Origin: Acinetobacter sp. ANC 4173
GTDB taxonomy: Bacteria > Pseudomonadota > Gammaproteobacteria > Pseudomonadales > Moraxellaceae
NCBI RefSeq assembly: GCF_004331255.1
Contig: NZ_SJOF01000009.1
Span: 1 to 64,000 of the forward strand
DNA: 64,000 nt
Direction: 5' to 3'
The position numbers and the translations under genes were made by a program. The notes beneath the pieces are model-generated. The model worked only from the letters and a program-made list of their open reading frames with translations, was not told the origin of the DNA and searched no databases. Every line of letters begins with the position of its first letter. Within the stretch, counting starts at the first letter, position 1. Positions 12,889 to 22,149 of this stretch are shown here, piece by piece.

Positions 12889-13947
12889 ATGGCTTTAATT
12901 CGTAAACGTCGCTTAACTGAACAGCAGCAGCGTCGTATTCAGAAACAGCAGAAAACACGTCAAGAAGAAATTGACACTTCAAATGATCTGGAAGGGTTAG
13001 TGGTTCAACACTACGGCCGCCAGCTTGAGGTACAAGCCTTGTCGGTGCCAGACATGCATCCTGAAAAACCCAATGTGCAAGATGGTGAACCAGAACCGTT
13101 TTGGAAACCGATTGAATTGGACAGCATTTGGCGTTGCCATACTCGTACCAATCTTGAATTGCTGGTGACGGGTGATCGGGTCAAATGGCAAGCCGATCCG
13201 AATACGGGACTCGGTATTATTACCGCCATCCATCCGCGTCGTTCCTTACTGACCCGTCCTGACCGTTATCATAAAGTGAAACCCGTCGCGGCCAATATCA
13301 GTTTAATTGTGATTGTGTTTTCACCTTTACCAGAACCTGCACCCACATTAATTGATCGTTATTTGGTGGCATGTGCCGATGCCGATATTCCTGCCTTATT
13401 GGTCCTGAATAAAACCGATTTACTCAAAGAAAATGATCCTATTCTGGATATGCTCAAAGAATATCAAGATCTGGGCTATGAAGTGATGCAATGCCAATCT
13501 ACAGGTGATCTCAGTGCTTTAGCACAGCGTCTTGAAGGTGAAACGGTCGCTTTTGTTGGACAGTCTGGGGTGGGTAAAAGTTCATTAATTAATACCATGG
13601 TTCCGAATGCCGCGCAAAAGACCAACATTATTTCTGAAAACTCGGCTTTAGGTCAGCACACCACCACCTCAACGCGTTTAATTCCTTTTGGACAAAGTGC
13701 ATCACTGATTGACTCACCAGGAATTCGTGAATTTGGTTTATGGCATCTGACCACTGAAAAAGTGCAACAAGGCTTCCCTGAAATTCAAAATCAGTTGGGC
13801 TATTGTCAGTTCCGTAACTGTACCCATAAACATGAAAAACAGTGTGCACTGCGTGTAGCTGCCAGTAATGGTGAAATTTTACCCCGTCGTTTAGACAGTT
13901 TTTTACGTTTAATGGATGAAATTGCTGAAGCACAGCAAAAAAATTAG
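12889..13947 (+). CDS. rsgA: Ribosome small-subunit GTPase RsgA
   Basis: RsgA is a circularly permuted GTPase that helps late maturation of the 30S subunit. In the 352-residue protein the GTPase motifs appear in permuted order: G4 NKTD, then G1 GQSGVGKSS, then G3 DSPG. An OB-fold precedes them and a zinc knuckle follows (C-x4-C-x-H-x5-C in CQFRNCTHKHEKQC). The basic, glutamine-rich N-terminus is common in this group. It is divergent from orn. Confidence 0.95.
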   Translation: MALIRKRRLTEQQQRRIQKQQKTRQEEIDTSNDLEGLVVQHYGRQLEVQALSVPDMHPEKPNVQDGEPEPFWKPIELDSIWRCHTRTNLELLVTGDRVKWQADPNTGLGIITAIHPRRSLLTRPDRYHKVKPVAANISLIVIVFSPLPEPAPTLIDRYLVACADADIPALLVLNKTDLLKENDPILDMLKEYQDLGYEVMQCQSTGDLSALAQRLEGETVAFVGQSGVGKSSLINTMVPNAAQKTNIISENSALGQHTTTSTRLIPFGQSASLIDSPGIREFGLWHLTTEKVQQGFPEIQNQLGYCQFRNCTHKHEKQCALRVAASNGEILPRRLDSFLRLMDEIAEAQQKN

Positions 13948-14040
13948 ACTTTCTGTCTGTCCTCCCCTTGAAGCGGTGATTTTGATCACCATATTTATGA
14001 GCTATACTCTAGGCAATTTTGAATTGTAATTAGGTGATTT

Positions 14041-14448
14041 GTGGAACGTTGGTTGGAATTTATGGGGAATCACCCCTTTTTATTTGGAACACTTGGGGCA
14101 TTAGTGGTGTTGTTCTTCGTTTTAGAAGGTCAGCGCAACGGTCGCAAAATCTCTCCACAGTCTTTAGGTATTTTAGTGAAAGCAAAAAATGCCATGTTGA
14201 TTGATTTACGTGATACAAAAGACTTCCGCGAAGGTCACATCAGTGGCAGCCGTAACATTCCCTACAGCCAAATTGCAAGCCATGTCGAAGAGTTAAAAGC
14301 TGCGGAACGTCCATTGGTATTTATTTGCAACCTTGGTCAAGTCGCAGGGACAGCTTTGCAACAAGTTGGTCATGTGGATAGCTATCGTTTAGATGGTGGT
14401 ATTAGCAACTGGAAAGCGCAAGGCTTACCTTTGGTAAAAGCGAAATAA
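14041..14448 (+). CDS. Membrane-anchored rhodanese-like protein (YibN type)
   Basis: The 135-residue protein has one N-terminal membrane helix (residues about 12-28) and a single rhodanese domain on the other side. The likely active cysteine is C96 in FICNLGQVAG, followed by the usual DGGISNWKAQGLPL end. The start is GTG at 14041, supported by an AGGTGA site upstream. It is followed directly by grxC and secB, the same order (rhodanese-grxC-secB) as yibN-grxC-secB in E. coli, which suggests roles in redox or protein export. Confidence 0.88.
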   Translation: MERWLEFMGNHPFLFGTLGALVVLFFVLEGQRNGRKISPQSLGILVKAKNAMLIDLRDTKDFREGHISGSRNIPYSQIASHVEELKAAERPLVFICNLGQVAGTALQQVGHVDSYRLDGGISNWKAQGLPLVKAK

Positions 14449-14466
14449 TTGCTTAAGGAGACTCTA

Positions 14467-14721
14467 ATGGCTGAAGTAACGATTTATTCTACAACTGTAT
14501 GTCCTTACTGCGTTCGTGCGAAACAACTTCTTGAGCGTAAAGGCGTTGAATACAAAGAAATTAATTTATCCAATGAAGCGCCTGAAGTACGTGTAGAACT
14601 CATGCAACGCACGAATCACCGTACTGTTCCACAAATTTTTATTGGTGACCAATTTATTGGCGGGTTTGACCAGCTTTATGCTTTAGAGCGTGATGGTCAA
14701 CTTGACGGATTATTGGCTTAA
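14467..14721 (+). CDS. grxC: Glutaredoxin 3
   Basis: GrxC is a glutathione-dependent disulfide reductase in the cytoplasm. The 84-residue protein has the active site CPYC (C12, C15), the cis-proline motif TVPQIF and the GG motif (IGGFDQL) that binds glutathione. The ATG at 14467 follows AAGGAG by six bases; an upstream TTG at 14449 is in frame but less likely. It lies in the rhodanese-grxC-secB cluster. Confidence 0.95.
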   Translation: MAEVTIYSTTVCPYCVRAKQLLERKGVEYKEINLSNEAPEVRVELMQRTNHRTVPQIFIGDQFIGGFDQLYALERDGQLDGLLA

Positions 14722-14760
14722 CCATAAAGCATAGTTCAAATTGATATTAAGGATTTAAGA

Positions 14761-15219
14761 ATGAGCGAAGAACAACAAGTTCAACCACAATTGGCACTCG
14801 AACGTATTTATACTAAAGACATTTCTTTCGAAGTTCCTGGCGCACAAGTCTTCACCAAAGAATGGCAGCCAGAACTCAATATCAACCTTTCTTCTTCTGC
14901 AGAAAAGATTGATCCAACCCATTTCGAAGTGTCTTTGAAAGTTGTTGTTCAAGCAAATAATGCGGGTGAGACGGCATTTATCGTTGATGTGACTCAAGCA
15001 GGGATCTTCCTGATTGATGCCGTTGAAGAAGAGCGTCTTCCATATATTTTAGGTGCATACTGCCCGAACATTTTGTTCCCATTCTTGCGTGAAGCAGTGA
15101 ACGATATGGTTACCAAAGGCAGCTTCCCTCAATTGCTGTTAACGCCAATCAATTTTGATGCTGAGTTCGAAGCAAATATGCAGCGCGCTCAAACAGCTAT
15201 GGCTGAAGGTCAAGCATAA
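14761..15219 (+). CDS. secB: Protein-export chaperone SecB
   Basis: SecB keeps secretory precursors unfolded and delivers them to SecA. The 152-residue acidic protein has the family signature [16 protein letters not shown] near the N-terminus and the conserved [12 protein letters not shown] segment in the core. Length matches the homotetrameric SecB family. AAGGATT precedes the ATG. A strong terminator follows. Confidence 0.97.
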   Translation: MSEEQQVQPQLALERIYTKDISFEVPGAQVFTKEWQPELNINLSSSAEKIDPTHFEVSLKVVVQANNAGETAFIVDVTQAGIFLIDAVEEERLPYILGAYCPNILFPFLREAVNDMVTKGSFPQLLLTPINFDAEFEANMQRAQTAMAEGQA

Positions 15220-15252
15220 TTCCAGACCTTTGCATTGCAAAATCATGGATTC

Positions 15253-15287
15253 AAAAAAGGCTGAATAGATTGTATTCAGCCTTTTTT
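15253..15287. terminator. Terminator, secB / alkB-like gene
   Basis: AAAAAAGGCTGAAT pairs with ATTCAGCCTTTTTT across a 7-nt loop. It can serve both convergent genes; its T-run overlaps the stop region of the leftward alkB-like gene. Confidence 0.88.
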
Positions 15288-15900
15288 ATTGCGCTGCATT
15301 CATGCATCTAAAGGTCAAATTCACTCTCATTCCATACACTTTTTTGCTTGGAGGCAACCGATGCAGCCAGTAGCGTTGGGTTTCATCTTTCATAACCAGT
15401 AAACTGCCATGTGCCAGTAGCAACTCCACTTTTTCTTGGGTCTGCTTGTGCTTAAAAGCAAATTTTCGCTCTGCCCCCAAACTTAAAGAAGCAATTGCAG
15501 CATGCTGTTTCAGTTCTCGTTCGGCATCACTATGCCACGCCATCCCTTCTTCCCCCGAATGATATAAATTCAGCAAACAGGCATTAAATTTCTCACCCGT
15601 TTTAGCTTCGACCAACGCTTTCAGTGCCAACAGCTCAGGCGTCCACGGCAATGCCTGTTTGGTGGTTTTGGAGTAGGTATAGGAAAAAGCCTGATCGGCA
15701 TACCACGCAACTTTGCGTTTGGTCACAATGGTCTTGCCAAAAATCACCGCCAGATCATTTTGCCAAGCGACACTTTCTAACAGTCGCTGAAAATAATGAT
15801 CTGCCAAAACACTATCCATAATTTGACCGTAGTAATGCACACAGCCCTGATAGGGCAGTAAATTCAGGCTAGCATCAAATTCAACTGGAAATAATGACAT
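15286..15900 (-). CDS. AlkB-family alpha-ketoglutarate/Fe(II) dioxygenase
   Basis: This enzyme removes alkyl groups from N1-methyladenine or N3-methylcytosine by oxidation. In the 204-residue protein the iron ligands H123, D125 (WHSDAE) and H180 can be placed, with R192 and R198 (RVNLTFR) for 2-oxoglutarate. The sequence resembles the AlkB homologue 2/3 type (NLYHSGEEGMAWHSD) more than E. coli AlkB. Its start codon follows the stop of the ada-like gene with no gap, so the two form one repair operon. Confidence 0.9.
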   Translation of the reverse strand: MSLFPVEFDASLNLLPYQGCVHYYGQIMDSVLADHYFQRLLESVAWQNDLAVIFGKTIVTKRKVAWYADQAFSYTYSKTTKQALPWTPELLALKALVEAKTGEKFNACLLNLYHSGEEGMAWHSDAERELKQHAAIASLSLGAERKFAFKHKQTQEKVELLLAHGSLLVMKDETQRYWLHRLPPSKKVYGMRVNLTFRCMNAAQ

Positions 15901-16755
15901 TTAAAACTCTTCTACATTGGCATAAAGCTGGGCACTTTCCCAGCCAATCATCGCCGTCTTGCGGGTTGTTCCCCAATGATAATTGCCGAGCACACCTGAC
16001 GCTTGAATAACCCGATGGCACGGAATTAAAAAAGCCACAGGATTATGTGCCACCGCACTCCCTACCGCACGTGCTGCTTTGGGTTGCTCAATCTGCGATG
16101 CTACGTCACGGTAACTCGCCAGTTGTCCCGCAGGAATTTTGAGCAAACTTTCCCATACCTTTAATTGAAAGGCTGAACCTTTTAAATGCAGTTTTATGTG
16201 CTGTATGGAGTTGGGTTGCACCGTCAACACAGCCAGAGCGCGTTGCTGCATTTCATCCGTCTGTTCAATATATTCAGCATGAGGAAACTTGGCTTTTAAT
16301 TCATTCAGGGCTTGCTCATTCTGTTCAACAAAAGTTAGTGTACAAATTCCTTTTGGTGTGGAAGCCACCAAAATGCACCCAAATAATGTTTCTGCAAAAC
16401 TATAAAAAATCTTTAATCCAGCCCCACCCTGTTTATATTCAGCGGGGGTCATCCCTTCAATTTGAATAAATAAATCATGTAAACGACTGCCACTGGATAA
16501 TCCTGTGTCATAGGTCGCATCTAAAAGTGAATGCGATGCTGTTGAGGTTAAAATCGACTTGGCATGTTCCACACTGATATATTGCAAAAATTTCTTAGGA
16601 CTGGTGCCAGCCCATTCACTGAATAGGCGCTGAAAATATGCAGGACTTAAATGTACATGTGCGGCTATATCGTCTAGCGTTGGCTGGTGCTGAAAATGTC
16701 GCTGAATATACTCAATCGCTTGCGCCACCCGCTGATAATGCTGTTGTGAAGACAT
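15901..16755 (-). CDS. Ada-like regulator/O6-methylguanine methyltransferase, lacking the N-terminal Ada domain
   Basis: The protein fuses an AraC-type DNA-binding domain (residues about 5-105) to a methylated-DNA:cysteine methyltransferase domain. The acceptor cysteine is in the PCHRV motif (C248 counting from the upstream ATG). The zinc-binding N-Ada domain, which in E. coli Ada senses methylphosphotriesters, is absent. The frame is also open from ATG at 16761, but AAGGA is only three bases from that codon and nine from the ATG at 16755, so the latter is preferred. It immediately precedes the alkB-like gene. Confidence 0.88.
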   Translation of the reverse strand: MSSQQHYQRVAQAIEYIQRHFQHQPTLDDIAAHVHLSPAYFQRLFSEWAGTSPKKFLQYISVEHAKSILTSTASHSLLDATYDTGLSSGSRLHDLFIQIEGMTPAEYKQGGAGLKIFYSFAETLFGCILVASTPKGICTLTFVEQNEQALNELKAKFPHAEYIEQTDEMQQRALAVLTVQPNSIQHIKLHLKGSAFQLKVWESLLKIPAGQLASYRDVASQIEQPKAARAVGSAVAHNPVAFLIPCHRVIQASGVLGNYHWGTTRKTAMIGWESAQLYANVEEF

Positions 16756-16864
16756 ATTCATTCATCCTTACAGATTTCTTTTTCACTTTAGCAATTCTTG
16801 CTGTGGCTGAAAATCTGAATCATGCTCAGTTTGAATCATCCCCCCTAATTTATCAGACATAAAA

Positions 16865-16890
16865 AAACTGTACCGATGAAGGTACAGTTT
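16865..16890. terminator. Hairpin between the ada-like gene and cybC
   Basis: AAACTGTACC and GGTACAGTTT form a 10-bp stem with a 6-nt loop and an A-run on the left. Read leftward the A-run becomes a T-run, but that points into cybC; read rightward there is only TTTTA. It lies upstream of the ada-like gene, so its partner transcript is unclear. Confidence 0.5.
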
Positions 16891-16920
16891 TAGATCTATC
16901 GCTGAGATAATTACCCAAGA

Positions 16921-17298
16921 TCAATGTGCATAGTATTTATGACCTTGATCACGTAACTCGCCAATTTTTTTCCCTTGCTTTTTCGCTTCATCTAATTTAC
17001 CTGCTTGTGCAAGTGCTTTTGATTTGTCAATTTCTACAATAATTTGATCGAATAAAGCGCTTGAACTTGGCACTTTTGCAGCGGTATGTGCAGTCAATTT
17101 ATATTGCTTGGCATGTACAGCAGCACCGCGCATATTGTTCAAGGCACTGGTTGCAGCTTGTGGGGTTGAAGCTTGGTTGAAGGCTTTATAATTTTTCCCA
17201 AGGGTTTTCATATCATCTTCTAGACCGGCTGCCATAACGGTATTGCTTAAGAGCAAAGATGACAACATTACAACGGTGGCTAAAGTTTTTTTAATCAT
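16921..17298 (-). CDS. cybC: Cytochrome b562 family protein
   Basis: This is a small periplasmic four-helix heme protein of uncertain role. The 125-residue precursor has a signal peptide ending VMAAG. The mature start LEDDMKTLGKNYK places a methionine where the axial Met7 of E. coli cytochrome b562 lies, and a histidine in RDQGHKYYAH matches the axial His102. Both heme ligands therefore seem kept. It is monocistronic. Confidence 0.85.
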   Translation of the reverse strand: MIKKTLATVVMLSSLLLSNTVMAAGLEDDMKTLGKNYKAFNQASTPQAATSALNNMRGAAVHAKQYKLTAHTAAKVPSSSALFDQIIVEIDKSKALAQAGKLDEAKKQGKKIGELRDQGHKYYAH

Positions 17299-17404
17299 GA
17301 GGATGTCCTATCAAAAACTGTGGCTATGGTTTATTTATCTTGGGCAAATAGACAGAATTACATATCCTGTACTGCGGTTTGCATTGCCTGTTTAGCATAC
17401 ATAA

Positions 17405-17430
17405 AAAATGCAACGGATTCGTTGCATTTT
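17405..17430 (-). terminator. Terminator of coaBC
   Basis: AAAATGCAAC/GTTGCATTTT forms a perfect 10-bp stem just after the coaBC stop when read leftward. Confidence 0.85.
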
Positions 17431-17448
17431 GATAAAAATTTCACCCGT

Positions 17449-18711
17449 CTATTTGGCTTGATGATGCTGTAATGCATCGTGCATCGCTTCTACCAACTGT
17501 TGTGCAATCTCTTGTTTTGAGGCTTTTTCTAAATCGCGCTTGTCCATATGGTATTGATTGGCAAAAAACACCGTCATGGCATTTTCATCCGATGCAAAAC
17601 CAATATCAGCACGTGACACATCATTACAAGCAATCATATCCAGCTTTTTAGCGACCAGCTTACCTGCTGCATATTCTTCAACATTACGTGTTTCTGCGGC
17701 AAAGCCGACCATAAACGGACGCTTTTGTTGCTGGGCAATAGTCGCCACAATATCTGGGTTTTTCACTAAAGCGACATTCAGCTCATCACCCGATTTTTTA
17801 ATTTTATGTTCAGCGACTTCAGCAACGCGATAATCGGCGACCGCAGCTGTGGCAATGAAAATATCACAGCCTTCTTCCAACATTTGCATGCTGGTATTCA
17901 ACATTTGAATCGCAGAGGATACGTTAATACGGCGTACCCCATTTGGAGTATCTAAACTGACAGGGCCTGCAATTAAAGTCACTTTTGCCCCAGCCGCATA
18001 ACAGGCAGCCGCCAAAGCAAAGCCCATTTTGCCTGTACTGTGGTTAGAAATATAACGCACAGGGTCTATTGCTTCACGAGTTGGACCCGCAGTAATCACC
18101 ACATGTTTACTCGCCAATAGACCAAATTTTTCAGCGATTGCACGTTGTGCTTTATGGAAGTATTGCGTGACTTGATAAGCCAAATCTTCTGGCTCAGGCA
18201 TACGGCCTAACCCCACATCCCCACATGCTTGTGAACCAGCTTCTGGCATAATCACATGCACGCCATCTTCAATCAGCGTATTTAAATTACGCTGCGTGGC
18301 TTTGGCTGCCCACATCTGCTGATTCATGGCAGGTGTAACCCAAACTGGTGCTTTGGTCGCAAGATATAATGTACTGAGCAAATCATCTGCCAAACCTGCG
18401 GCAAACTTGGCTAAGGTATCGCAACTGGCTGGTGCCACCAACAATAAATCTGCCCAACGGGCTAATTCAATATGTCCCATACCAGCTTCGGCTTCTGGAT
18501 CGAGTAATTCGGTATGTACGGGATTGCCAGACAAGGCTTGAAACGTCAGTGGTGTAATAAAGGCCTGCGCACCATGCGTCATCACCACACGGACATTAAA
18601 TCCCTGATCTTTAAGTCGACGAACGAGGATGGCACTTTTATAGGCTGCAATTCCGCCTGTAACAGCCAAAATGATGTTTTTATTTGGAATTACACTTAAA
18701 TCAAAGCTCAC
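17449..18711 (-). CDS. coaBC: Bifunctional phosphopantothenoylcysteine decarboxylase/synthase
   Basis: CoaBC carries out two consecutive steps of coenzyme A synthesis: coupling 4'-phosphopantothenate to cysteine, then decarboxylating the product. The 420-residue protein has the FMN-binding CoaC half (VTGGIAAYKS; catalytic His in MGHIELARWAD; cysteine in SQACGDVGLGRMPEP). The CoaB half follows (AGPTREAIDPVRYISNHSTG; KIKKS with the catalytic lysine). Family length is normal. It is divergent from radC, an arrangement common in proteobacteria. Confidence 0.97.
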   Translation of the reverse strand: MSFDLSVIPNKNIILAVTGGIAAYKSAILVRRLKDQGFNVRVVMTHGAQAFITPLTFQALSGNPVHTELLDPEAEAGMGHIELARWADLLLVAPASCDTLAKFAAGLADDLLSTLYLATKAPVWVTPAMNQQMWAAKATQRNLNTLIEDGVHVIMPEAGSQACGDVGLGRMPEPEDLAYQVTQYFHKAQRAIAEKFGLLASKHVVITAGPTREAIDPVRYISNHSTGKMGFALAAACYAAGAKVTLIAGPVSLDTPNGVRRINVSSAIQMLNTSMQMLEEGCDIFIATAAVADYRVAEVAEHKIKKSGDELNVALVKNPDIVATIAQQQKRPFMVGFAAETRNVEEYAAGKLVAKKLDMIACNDVSRADIGFASDENAMTVFFANQYHMDKRDLEKASKQEIAQQLVEAMHDALQHHQAK

Positions 18712-18823
18712 AAACAGTATACCTTTCTGTTGCAGTGGCGCTCACAATAGCATTAAATATCCGCATACCCAAGTGATTGACTGGGTTAAAACTTGATAAT
18801 AAACATGAAAAAGCGCAACAAAA

Positions 18824-19516
18824 ATGAATCTATCGATCAAACATTGGCCCGAACAAGAGCGTCCACGTGAACGCTTATTACAACAAGGGGCGAATAGCCT
18901 TTCAGATGCCGAATTATTGGCTATTTTTCTGCGCTCTGGCTCCAAACAACATTCAGCGGTTGAATTAGCCCGACTGCTGATTCGTCACTTTGGTGGGCTA
19001 GCGCCGATTCTGAATGCTGAACTCCCCCAACTCAGTCAGTTTCATGGGATCGGTGCCACTAAATATTCGCAACTGATGGCGGTGAAAGAACTGGGACGAC
19101 GCTATGTGGCGCAACAATTACAACAACACCGTTTAGAAATCCAAAACTCTTCACAATTACTTGACTATCTACGCTTTGAACTCTTGGGAGAAACGCAGGA
19201 AGTATTTGCCGTTCTGTGCCTAGACAGTCAGTTACGCAAACTACATTTTAAAAAACTCTTCTTTGGCTCACTGAATAATTGTACCGTCTCTCTAAATCAA
19301 TTACTGCGTTACGCCTTGCAACAGCAAGCCAGTTCTATAGTCATTGCACATAATCATCCTTTAGGACATGCCCTGCCTTCGGCGGCGGATATTGCCTTAA
19401 CCCAACAAATTACACAGGCCTGTAAACTGCTTGAAATACAATTATTGGATCATTGTGTCATCGCTGCGACAGGCAGTTTTTCGTTTGCTGAGCAGGGCTT
19501 GATCAAGTCCACTTAA
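18824..19516 (+). CDS. radC: RadC-family JAB1/MPN domain protein
   Basis: RadC proteins carry an N-terminal helix-hairpin-helix region and a C-terminal MPN/JAMM-type metal site, here HNHP followed by S and D in LPSAADIAL. The 230-residue protein is full length. The name reflects an old, withdrawn link to DNA repair; the true role is unknown, and metalloprotease-like activity is only inferred. It is divergent from coaBC with 112 bp between. Confidence 0.93.
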   Translation: MNLSIKHWPEQERPRERLLQQGANSLSDAELLAIFLRSGSKQHSAVELARLLIRHFGGLAPILNAELPQLSQFHGIGATKYSQLMAVKELGRRYVAQQLQQHRLEIQNSSQLLDYLRFELLGETQEVFAVLCLDSQLRKLHFKKLFFGSLNNCTVSLNQLLRYALQQQASSIVIAHNHPLGHALPSAADIALTQQITQACKLLEIQLLDHCVIAATGSFSFAEQGLIKST

Positions 19517-19591
19517 AGCTTTTCAAGCAATATTGACAAAACCTAAACGACAGCTGAAGATCAATCCAAAATAAATGATGAAAACCACCAC

Positions 19592-20503
19592 ATGATTGTG
19601 CGAGAACAACCCGACGTCTTTAAACTATTATTTTCATGGCGCGGTACAATCCTTCCGAAAGTTTTACCACCCTTAGGCGTGGTCATGCTCATTTCTACTA
19701 TCGTGGGTGGTGTATCGCACATGGGATATTTTCATTTTCCTGAACTGCCCTTGGTTGGCTTCACCTTAATTGGCGTTGTACTGTCTATTTTCCTCGGGTT
19801 TAAAAATACCGCTTGTTATGACCGCTGGTGGGAGGCACGTAAACTTTGGGGCATGTTAATTGCCAATGCACGCCACTTTGACCGTAACTGTCGTATTCTG
19901 ACGCAGGCACGGCGCGAGCGAGTCATTCAACATGTGATTGTCTTTGCTAATGTATTGCGCGACCGACTGCGTCATCAAACTGAAAACCCAACCGAACTCA
20001 CTGAAACCACAGGTTTAAGCCCGCAAGCGTTGGCACAACTGTATCAACAGGTCAATGCACCGCAATACACCCTCAGTCTAATTCAATGGGAACTGATGCA
20101 AGCCTTAAAAGAAGGGGAAATTTCTGACATTATTTATGCACAAATGAATGAACATGTGGCGGAAATGAGTTTGGTACAAACAGGCTGTGACCGAATTGCC
20201 ACCACTCCCTTACCTTTTGCCTATTCTGTATTGCTGAACCGTACCGTGTATTTCTTTTGTTTCATGCTACCGTTTAGTTTAGGCGCAACGTTAGGACTGG
20301 CTACGCCATTACTGGTCGGGATCTTGGCCTATACCTTTTTGGGTTTAGATGCCTTAAGTTCAGAAATTGAAGAACCATTTGGTACACAAAGTAATGATTT
20401 ACCGTTAGATGCAATGGTACGTACCATTGAAATTGAATTGCTCGGCACCTTGGGTAAGCCGACTCCACCGCCCATTCAAGCACAGGATAACAATCTTTTA
20501 TAA
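19592..20503 (+). CDS. Bestrophin-family channel protein (YneE type)
   Basis: The 303-residue inner-membrane protein matches the bacterial bestrophin family (old UPF0187). It opens with the typical LLFSWRGTILPKVLPPLGVV and has the conserved FLGFKNTACYDRWWEARKLW segment and the LDALSSEIEEPFGT acidic motif, thought to act as the channel's calcium-binding clasp. Bacterial members form pentameric, cation-selective pores. It stands alone between radC and a glutathione transferase gene. Confidence 0.88.
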   Translation: MIVREQPDVFKLLFSWRGTILPKVLPPLGVVMLISTIVGGVSHMGYFHFPELPLVGFTLIGVVLSIFLGFKNTACYDRWWEARKLWGMLIANARHFDRNCRILTQARRERVIQHVIVFANVLRDRLRHQTENPTELTETTGLSPQALAQLYQQVNAPQYTLSLIQWELMQALKEGEISDIIYAQMNEHVAEMSLVQTGCDRIATTPLPFAYSVLLNRTVYFFCFMLPFSLGATLGLATPLLVGILAYTFLGLDALSSEIEEPFGTQSNDLPLDAMVRTIEIELLGTLGKPTPPPIQAQDNNLL

Positions 20504-20593
20504 AGCCAACCATTCAAAATCAGCTGTCCTCTTTGTAGAAAAAGAAAGACGAGATTAAACAAATATTTAAAAACCAAGATCAGGAGTCAGGCT

Positions 20594-21217
20594 GTGATTA
20601 AAATTTTAGGGCGTACAGATTCCATCAATGTTAGAAAAGTCCTCTGGTTATGTGATGAGCTAGATTTACCTTACCAGCGTGAAGATTGGGGGCGTGGCTT
20701 TCGCTCCCCACAAGAATCCGAGTTTTTGCAATTAAATCCGAATGCCACCATTCCTGTACTGATTGATGATGAGCTAATTCTTTGGCAGTCTAATTCGATT
20801 ATTCGTTACTTGGCCAATGCTTATGCTGGCACAGCACTTTATCCGACAGAGCCGAAAACACGTGCGCTTATTGATCAATGGATTGACTGGCAAGGGATTG
20901 AACTCAATAACAGTTGGGTCTACGCCCTGATGCACCTTATTCGGAACTCTCCCGAGCACCAAGACTTGCAGGAAGTTGAAAAAAGTATTCAAGCATGGAA
21001 CAGTATGATGCTGATTTTAGAAAACCAACTCGCAAACACTCAGGCGTATGTCGCAGGTCAGCAGTTTTCATTGGCAGATATTCCGATTGGGCTTTCTGTA
21101 CAACGTTGGTATTTAACGCCTTTTGATAAACCAGATACACCACATATCAAAAACTACTATGACCTTTTAAGTCAACGAGAAGCTTATCTAAAATGGGGCA
21201 ATAACGGTCAAAACTAA
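20594..21217 (+). CDS. Glutathione S-transferase family protein
   Basis: The 207-residue protein has a thioredoxin-like N-terminal domain (NPNATIPVLIDDELILWQSNSI, with the cis-proline and the ES-type SNSI glutathione motif) and an all-helical C-terminal domain (AGQQFSLADIPIG). The start is GTG at 20594 with AGGAG about ten bases upstream. The substrate cannot be told from sequence. Confidence 0.88.
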   Translation: MIKILGRTDSINVRKVLWLCDELDLPYQREDWGRGFRSPQESEFLQLNPNATIPVLIDDELILWQSNSIIRYLANAYAGTALYPTEPKTRALIDQWIDWQGIELNNSWVYALMHLIRNSPEHQDLQEVEKSIQAWNSMMLILENQLANTQAYVAGQQFSLADIPIGLSVQRWYLTPFDKPDTPHIKNYYDLLSQREAYLKWGNNGQN

Positions 21218-21252
21218 TTCAGCATGTTTGCTTGTAAATTAAAACATGGGTA

Positions 21253-22104
21253 TTACTGAAACTGTTCCCAAATTCCGACTTGTTCTGCTTTCATCACAGG
21301 CGTATGTCCCAGTTTAATCCATGGCATATTTTCACCATGAAAATCACTGCCTACGGACACTTTTAAACCCTGTTCCGCAATTATACGATCCACCATTTGA
21401 CGGGTCGCAGGTGGGTCAATTTGCGGTGGTAATTCCACTGCATCCCCACCAGACTGCGCAAACAACTCAATTAAATAGCGGACATTGGTTGCCGATAAAT
21501 CATATCGGGTAGGATGTGCCAAAACCGCAAAGCCACGACTGGCATGAATGGCCTGAATCGTTTGTTGCAAACCCAAGCCATCAAACTTTACATAAGCCTT
21601 CTTGCCTTCTTTAATATATTTATCAAAGGCTTGCTGCGCACGACTGACAATCCCCTTTTCCACCAAGGTTTTCGCAATGTGGCTACGCGTGACGCGATCT
21701 GCTTCACCCTCGACTTTGGCCAGTACATCTGCATAAATATCCTGACCAATCAAAGGTGTCAGCAGACCACAAATCTGCGCACCACGTTCAGCTCGAATCT
21801 GTTTCTGTTGTTCTAAGACAGCCAATAAAGGCTCAGGATGCTGCATATTCAGTGCAACAATATGTACGCTATAACTTTTTTTTGTGGCTGGACGCGACCA
21901 TTGACTGGAAATTTCAACCCCAGAGATTAACTTCAGACCATAAGCATGCGCAGTTGGTTCTGCCAATGCCAAACCATCCATCGTATCGTGATCGGTCAAT
22001 GCCAGCGTATGAATACCTTTTTCATGTGCGGCATGGATCAGTTGCTCTGGTGACAAAGTTCCATCAGAAATATTACTATGTGTATGTAAATCTACGCCAA
22101 GCAT
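21253..22104 (-). CDS. rnm: PHP-domain RNase AM / 3',5'-nucleoside bisphosphate phosphatase (YciV type)
   Basis: The protein has the PHP metal-binding signature DLHTHSNISDG and LTDHDTMDG, plus later histidines (LAHPTRYD, VGSDFHGEN). The E. coli orthologue (YciV/RnmA) acts as a 5'-3' exoribonuclease on short RNA ends and 5S/23S maturation, and related proteins hydrolyse nucleoside 3',5'-bisphosphates. At 283 residues it is full length. The start may be ATG at 22104 or the GTG one codon earlier. It is divergent from yciB with 45 bp between. Confidence 0.88.
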   Translation of the reverse strand: MLGVDLHTHSNISDGTLSPEQLIHAAHEKGIHTLALTDHDTMDGLALAEPTAHAYGLKLISGVEISSQWSRPATKKSYSVHIVALNMQHPEPLLAVLEQQKQIRAERGAQICGLLTPLIGQDIYADVLAKVEGEADRVTRSHIAKTLVEKGIVSRAQQAFDKYIKEGKKAYVKFDGLGLQQTIQAIHASRGFAVLAHPTRYDLSATNVRYLIELFAQSGGDAVELPPQIDPPATRQMVDRIIAEQGLKVSVGSDFHGENMPWIKLGHTPVMKAEQVGIWEQFQ

Positions 22105-22149
22105 CACTTATACTATGCCATTTATTTAAACAGATTCAGATACTCTAAC

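Noticed and set aside
21756..22148. A plus-strand 130-codon frame over the PHP-domain gene
   Set aside because: It is antisense to a well-supported gene, has no ribosome site and no recognisable protein features.
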